Source: Bradyrhizobium sp. Gha (GTDB lineage: Bacteria; Pseudomonadota; Alphaproteobacteria; Rhizobiales; Xanthobacteraceae). Taken from it: a DNA stretch of 64,000 bases. Under the pieces are notes generated by a model. That model worked only from the letters and a program-made list of their open reading frames with translations. It was not told the DNA's origin and did not search any database. Below are positions 60,557 to 64,000 of the stretch, in pieces (the stretch's first letter is position 1; each line of letters begins with the position of its first letter). Position numbers and translations under genes: made by a program. The stretch is from positions 372,001 through 436,000 of the forward strand of contig NZ_FOQM01000003.1 in assembly GCF_900113735.1 (NCBI RefSeq). The letters are read 5' to 3'.

Positions 60557-61948
60557 ATGACGAAGGATCCGTCTCTGAATCAGACGTGGATTTCTGACTG
60601 GCGCCCCGAAGATGAGGCGTTCTGGAATGCGGGCGGCAAAGCCGTCGCCCGGCGTAACCTGATCTGGTCAATCGTGGCCGAGCATATCGGCTTCTCGGTG
60701 TGGCTGATCTGGAGCATCGTCGCGACCAAGCTGCCGCAGGCAGGCTTCCACTACTCGACCGACGAACTGTTCCAGCTTGTCGCCGTCCCCGGCCTGATCG
60801 GGGCGTTGATGCGCTTTCCCTATACCTTCGCGGTCACCACCTTCGGCGGTCGCAACTGGACCATCTTCAGCGCGGCGATCCTGTTCATTCCGACCTTGTC
60901 GCTTGCTTACTTCGTGAGCCACCCCGACACGCCGTTCTGGCTGATGCTGCTCGTTGCGTCGACCGCCGGTCTCGGCGGCGGCAATTTCGCTTCCAGCATG
61001 ACCAACATCTCCTTCTTCTTCCCGGATCGCATGAAGGGCTGGGCGCTCGGCCTGAATGCGGCCGGCGGCAATATCGGCGTCTCCAGCGTGCAGCTCCTGA
61101 CGCCGATCCTGATGACGCTCGCCGTCATCAACCTGTTCCAGGCAGCGCCGGTCGGCGGCGTCTATCTCCAGAACGCAGGGCTGATGTGGGTGCTGCCGAT
61201 CGCGATCGCGGTGTTCGGCGCGGTGTTCTTCATGAACAACCTGACCTCGGCCAAGTCGTCGATCAAGAACCAGCTTGCCATCGTCAAGCGCAAGCACACG
61301 TGGATCATGGCCTTCATCTACATCGGAACGTTCGGCTCCTTCATCGGCTACTCCGCCGCGTTTCCGCTGCTGATCAAGACGCAGTTTCCCACGGTCACGA
61401 TCTCGATCGCGTTTCTCGGTCCGCTGGTTGGCTCGCTGTCGCGTCCGTTCGGCGGCTGGCTCGCCGATAAGGTTGGGGGCTCCATCATCACCTTCTGGAA
61501 TTTCATCGCGATGGCGGCCGCTACGATCGGCGTGCTCTACTTCGTCGGGCAGAAGGACTTCACCGGCTTCCTTGCGATGTTCCTGATCCTGTTCCTGACG
61601 ACGGGAATCGGCAACGGCTCGACCTACCGCATGATCCCCTCGATCTTCCGCGAACAAAACCTGTTCAAGGTGCGCGGCAAGGGCGATGCAGCGCGGGCAA
61701 TGGCGCTGAAGACCGCGAGCATCGAGAGCGGCGCCGCTGTCGGCTTCATCGGTGCGGTCGGTGCTGTCGGCGGCTATCTGATCCCGAGCAGCTTCGGCAA
61801 GTCGATCGCGATGACGGGCGGACCGCAGGTCGCGCTCGCCATCTTCCTCGCCTTCTACGCCGTCTGCCTTGGACTGACCTGGTGGTTCTATCTGCGTCGC
61901 AGCCCGCAGGCTGCAGGCGCGCCAAGCCTCGCCGAGGCTCGCGTCTGA
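60557..61948 (+). CDS. narK: Nitrate/nitrite transporter NarK-type (MFS)
   Basis: A 463-residue, 12-helix carrier; ATG at 60557 follows AAAAGGGA. Signature segments of the nitrate/nitrite porter family are present: GGGNFASSMTNISFFFPDRM, KGWALGLNAAGGNIGVSSVQ and GFIGAVGAVGGYLIPSSFGK. It brings nitrate in or nitrite out across the inner membrane. First gene of the narK-bjgb-flp-nasC operon, which in Bradyrhizobium japonicum assimilates nitrate and detoxifies nitric oxide. Confidence 0.93.
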   Translation: MTKDPSLNQTWISDWRPEDEAFWNAGGKAVARRNLIWSIVAEHIGFSVWLIWSIVATKLPQAGFHYSTDELFQLVAVPGLIGALMRFPYTFAVTTFGGRNWTIFSAAILFIPTLSLAYFVSHPDTPFWLMLLVASTAGLGGGNFASSMTNISFFFPDRMKGWALGLNAAGGNIGVSSVQLLTPILMTLAVINLFQAAPVGGVYLQNAGLMWVLPIAIAVFGAVFFMNNLTSAKSSIKNQLAIVKRKHTWIMAFIYIGTFGSFIGYSAAFPLLIKTQFPTVTISIAFLGPLVGSLSRPFGGWLADKVGGSIITFWNFIAMAAATIGVLYFVGQKDFTGFLAMFLILFLTTGIGNGSTYRMIPSIFREQNLFKVRGKGDAARAMALKTASIESGAAVGFIGAVGAVGGYLIPSSFGKSIAMTGGPQVALAIFLAFYAVCLGLTWWFYLRRSPQAAGAPSLAEARV

Positions 61949-61965
61949 CACTCGTTACGAAAATC

Positions 61966-61991
61966 GCTTCTCTCCGCACGCGGGGAGAAGC
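61966..61991. other. Hairpin between narK and bjgb
   Basis: GCTTCTCTCCGC (61966-61977) and GCGGGGAGAAGC (61980-61991) are inverted with one G-T pair. No T-run follows. It may act as an mRNA processing or stability element separating membrane transporter and soluble genes, or be a fragment of the repeat seen at 29640-29680. Confidence 0.55.
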
Positions 61992-62070
61992 CGCTCTGAT
62001 GACGTTTGAACAATGAACTTTTTCCGCAACGGCGCGGACGAAGGCAGACCGAAACAGACAGGACAACATC

Positions 62071-62499
62071 ATGACTCCTCAGCAGATCGCCCTCGTGCAG
62101 CAAAGCTTCTCCAAGGTCGCGCCGATTTCAGAAGCTGCCTCGCAGCTGTTCTACGATCGCTTGTTCGAAGTTGCCCCTTCGGTGCGCGCGATGTTTCCCG
62201 AGGACATGACCGAGCAGCGCAAGAAGCTGATGGGCATGCTCGCCGCCGTCGTCGGCGGCCTGTCGAATCTCGAAACGATTCTTCCGGCGGCGTCGGCGCT
62301 CGCCAAGCGTCACGTCGCCTACGGCGCCAAGGCCGAGCACTATCCCGTGGTCGGCGCGACCTTGCTGTGGACCCTGGAGAAGGGCCTTGGCGAGGCCTGG
62401 ACGCCCGAGCTCGCCACCGCCTGGACCGACGCTTACGACGTGCTGTCCGGCTACATGATATCCGAGGCCTACGGCTCAGAGGCGCAGGCCGCCGAATAG
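62071..62499 (+). CDS. bjgb: Single-domain haemoglobin (Bjgb)
   Basis: A 142-residue globin similar to the haem domain of flavohaemoglobins but without the reductase. The proximal His lies in ALAKRHVAYGAKAEHYPVVG and the distal-side helix reads VQQSFSKVAPISEAASQLFY. In the orthologous Bradyrhizobium operon this protein removes nitric oxide formed during nitrate reduction, with the neighbouring flavoprotein Flp as electron donor. Directly upstream of flp (10-base gap). Confidence 0.9.
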   Translation: MTPQQIALVQQSFSKVAPISEAASQLFYDRLFEVAPSVRAMFPEDMTEQRKKLMGMLAAVVGGLSNLETILPAASALAKRHVAYGAKAEHYPVVGATLLWTLEKGLGEAWTPELATAWTDAYDVLSGYMISEAYGSEAQAAE

Positions 62500-62509
62500 G
62501 AGATGCCTT

Positions 62510-63727
62510 GTGAGCGAACCGCTGGTCATCGTCGGTAACGGTATGGCGGCAGCGCGTCTGGTCGACGAGCTCGCCAAGACTGCGCTCGGCCGCTATGCGG
62601 TCGCTGTGATCGGCGAGGAGCCGCGGCTCGCTTACAACCGCGTGCTGCTCTCCTCCGTGCTGGCCGGCGAGACCGGCTCGCACGAGATCGAGCTCCGGCC
62701 AGCCGATTGGTGGCGTCATCGCGGGGTCACCGTGCGCTACGGCTATCGCGTCACCGAGATCGACACCGGCCGCCGCGAGCTCAAGATCGCCGGCGAGGAG
62801 AGCATGGAATATTCCAAGCTCGTTCTCGCCACGGGATCGACGCCGCTGCGCCTGAACGTGCCGGGCGCCGATCTCGCCGGCGTACACACCTTTCGCGACA
62901 CCCGCGACGTCGACCTGCTGCTGACGCTTGCAGCGGCGAAGAAGCGCGTCGTCGTGGTCGGCGGCGGGCTGCTCGGCCTTGAGGCGGCCTACGGTCTTGC
63001 CAAGGCCGGTGCGCCCGTGACGCTGCTGCATCTGATGGACCGGCTGATGGAGCGCCAGCTCGATGGGCCGGCTGCCGGTCTGCTCAAGATGCTGGTCGAG
63101 CGCAAGGGCATCCGCATCATGCTCAACGCCTCGACCGCCCGCATCGATGGCGAGCGCCAGGTCGAGGCCGTCGAGCTTGCCGATGGCAGCCGGATCGAGG
63201 CGGACGCCGTGATCTTCGCCGCCGGCATCAGGCCCAACATTGCGCTCGCCAAGGAAGCCGGCATCGCGGTCAACCGCGGCATCGTCGTCAACGACGTGAT
63301 GCAGACTGCGTCTGCCGACATCTACGCGCTCGGCGAATGCGCCGAGCATCGCGGCACCTGTTATGGCCTGGTCGAGCCCGCCTACGAGCAGGCGCGCGTG
63401 CTGGCCCGGCATCTCGGTGGCCGGCCCGCCGCCTATCAGGGCAGCGTGGTCTCGACCAATCTGAAAGTGTCCGGTGTCAGCGTGTTCTCCGCCGGCGACT
63501 TCATGGGCGCCGACGGCAGCGAGAGCCTCGTGCTGTCGGACCGCAGGCGCGGGACCTACAAGAAGCTCGTCATCGCCGACGGATGCCTGACCGGCGCCGT
63601 GCTGATCGGCGATACTGCGGAAGCACTCTGGTATCTCGAGCTGATCCGCACCCGCGAGAAGATCGCGAGGTTCCGCGCCGACATGATGTTCGGCCGCGCG
63701 CTCGCGATTCCTTCGAAGGCTGCCTGA
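62510..63727 (+). CDS. flp: FAD/NAD(P)H-dependent reductase (Flp)
   Basis: A 405-residue flavoprotein beginning at a GTG (62510) 10 bases after bjgb. Two Rossmann motifs are present: VIVGNGMAAARLVDELA for FAD and VVVVGGGLLGLEAAYGLA for NAD(P)H, with the ATG motif VLATGSTPLRL and the C-terminal FAD motif DIYALGECAEHRG. It resembles the N-terminal third of nitrite reductase NirB and related rubredoxin reductases. Known role in the orthologous operon: electron supply to nitrate reductase NasC and the haemoglobin. Confidence 0.92.
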   Translation: MSEPLVIVGNGMAAARLVDELAKTALGRYAVAVIGEEPRLAYNRVLLSSVLAGETGSHEIELRPADWWRHRGVTVRYGYRVTEIDTGRRELKIAGEESMEYSKLVLATGSTPLRLNVPGADLAGVHTFRDTRDVDLLLTLAAAKKRVVVVGGGLLGLEAAYGLAKAGAPVTLLHLMDRLMERQLDGPAAGLLKMLVERKGIRIMLNASTARIDGERQVEAVELADGSRIEADAVIFAAGIRPNIALAKEAGIAVNRGIVVNDVMQTASADIYALGECAEHRGTCYGLVEPAYEQARVLARHLGGRPAAYQGSVVSTNLKVSGVSVFSAGDFMGADGSESLVLSDRRRGTYKKLVIADGCLTGAVLIGDTAEALWYLELIRTREKIARFRADMMFGRALAIPSKAA

Positions 63728-63728
63728 C

Positions 63729-64000
63729 ATGACGGCGATCGATCCGGCGCTCCGCGCCACCAAGACGACTTGTCCCTATTGCGGCGTCGGCTGCGGCGTG
63801 CTCGCAACGCCCGACGGCGCCGGCGGTGCGGCGATCGCCGGCGACCCTGAGCATCCCGCCAATTTCGGCCGGCTGTGCTCGAAGGGTTCCGCGCTCGGCG
63901 AGACCGTCGGGCTCGAGAGCCGGCTGCTGCATCCGATGATCCGTTGCAAGGGCGTGCTGGAACGCGTTGCCTGGAGCGATGCGCTCGATCACGTCGCCCA
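63729..64000 (+). CDS. nasC: Assimilatory nitrate reductase catalytic subunit NasC (3' end outside window)
   Basis: The ATG at 63729 is one base after the flp stop, and the frame is open to the window end (about 90 residues). The N-terminal 4Fe-4S site of molybdopterin oxidoreductases is visible: TTCPYCGVGCGV with a further Cys in FGRLCSKGSALGE. It reduces nitrate to nitrite in the cytoplasm using a bis-MGD cofactor and Flp-supplied electrons. Truncated by the window only. Confidence 0.92.
   Translation, partial: MTAIDPALRATKTTCPYCGVGCGVLATPDGAGGAAIAGDPEHPANFGRLCSKGSALGETVGLESRLLHPMIRCKGVLERVAWSDALDHVA

Noticed and set aside
60668..61951. Long minus-strand frame opposite narK
   Set aside because: Antisense shadow of a membrane protein gene with biased charge composition.

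Overview
The window is GC-rich, with dense short-spaced operons and gene content typical of the alphaproteobacterial genus Bradyrhizobium. The strongest pointer is the right end, where narK, a single-domain haemoglobin, a flavoprotein reductase and the start of a molybdenum nitrate reductase lie in the order of the Bradyrhizobium assimilatory nitrate / NO-detoxification operon (narK-bjgb-flp-nasC). Interspersed palindromic repeats and tiny secreted or membrane proteins also fit that genus. The genus call is inference from gene order and protein similarity, without a database search.

Layout. 0-5 kb: a GMC dehydrogenase (start cut by the window edge) with its small partner, a DegP-like protease and a ketosteroid-dehydrogenase-like flavoprotein. 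5-9.6 kb: a fused indolepyruvate ferredoxin oxidoreductase diverging from a hotdog-fold protein. 9.7-12.2 kb: a biuret-hydrolase-like amidohydrolase and a purine/uracil-type permease behind a textbook sigma-54 promoter. 12.2-15.3 kb: a sugar ABC importer without an ATPase gene. 15.36-16.92 kb: a gene graveyard holding truncated soxA, soxZ, soxX and soxF plus two fragments of a molybdenum hydroxylase, butted together by many deletions. 17-20.3 kb: a DHA2 efflux pump, rifampin ADP-ribosyltransferase, two small genes and a cold-shock protein. 20.5-24.2 kb: opgGH for periplasmic glucans. 24.5-31.7 kb: an SDR protein, a trans-aconitate methyltransferase, a TRAP transporter and an alkylsulfatase. 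31.8-43 kb: a carbohydrate and envelope cluster (GT4 transferase, ABC exporter, glucan debranching enzyme, PRC-barrel protein, MFS pump, patatin, DUF2236 protein, glycogen synthase). 43-48 kb: CoA-transferase, alcohol dehydrogenase, tartrate-dehydrogenase-like enzyme and a crotonase. 48-57 kb: an L,D-transpeptidase, a LysR-XRE regulator pair, ccdA, a low-GC orphan gene, an enolase-superfamily enzyme with a histidine kinase, and small proteins. 57.8-60.2 kb: a serine hydrolase diverging from an intradiol dioxygenase. 60.2-64 kb: the nitrate operon.

Two nitrogen-scavenging operons (biuret-type and nitrate) each follow a sigma-54-type promoter, which suggests NtrC control of both. No intact lithotrophic sulfur oxidation can be encoded at the 15.4-16.4 kb remnant. 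No tRNA, rRNA, CRISPR array, insertion sequence or phage was found. The most unusual item is the sox / Mo-hydroxylase graveyard. Other leads are a hairpin-rich untranslated region near 51.5 kb, an orphan terminator near 18.6 kb, and a nested repeat near 41.4 kb.
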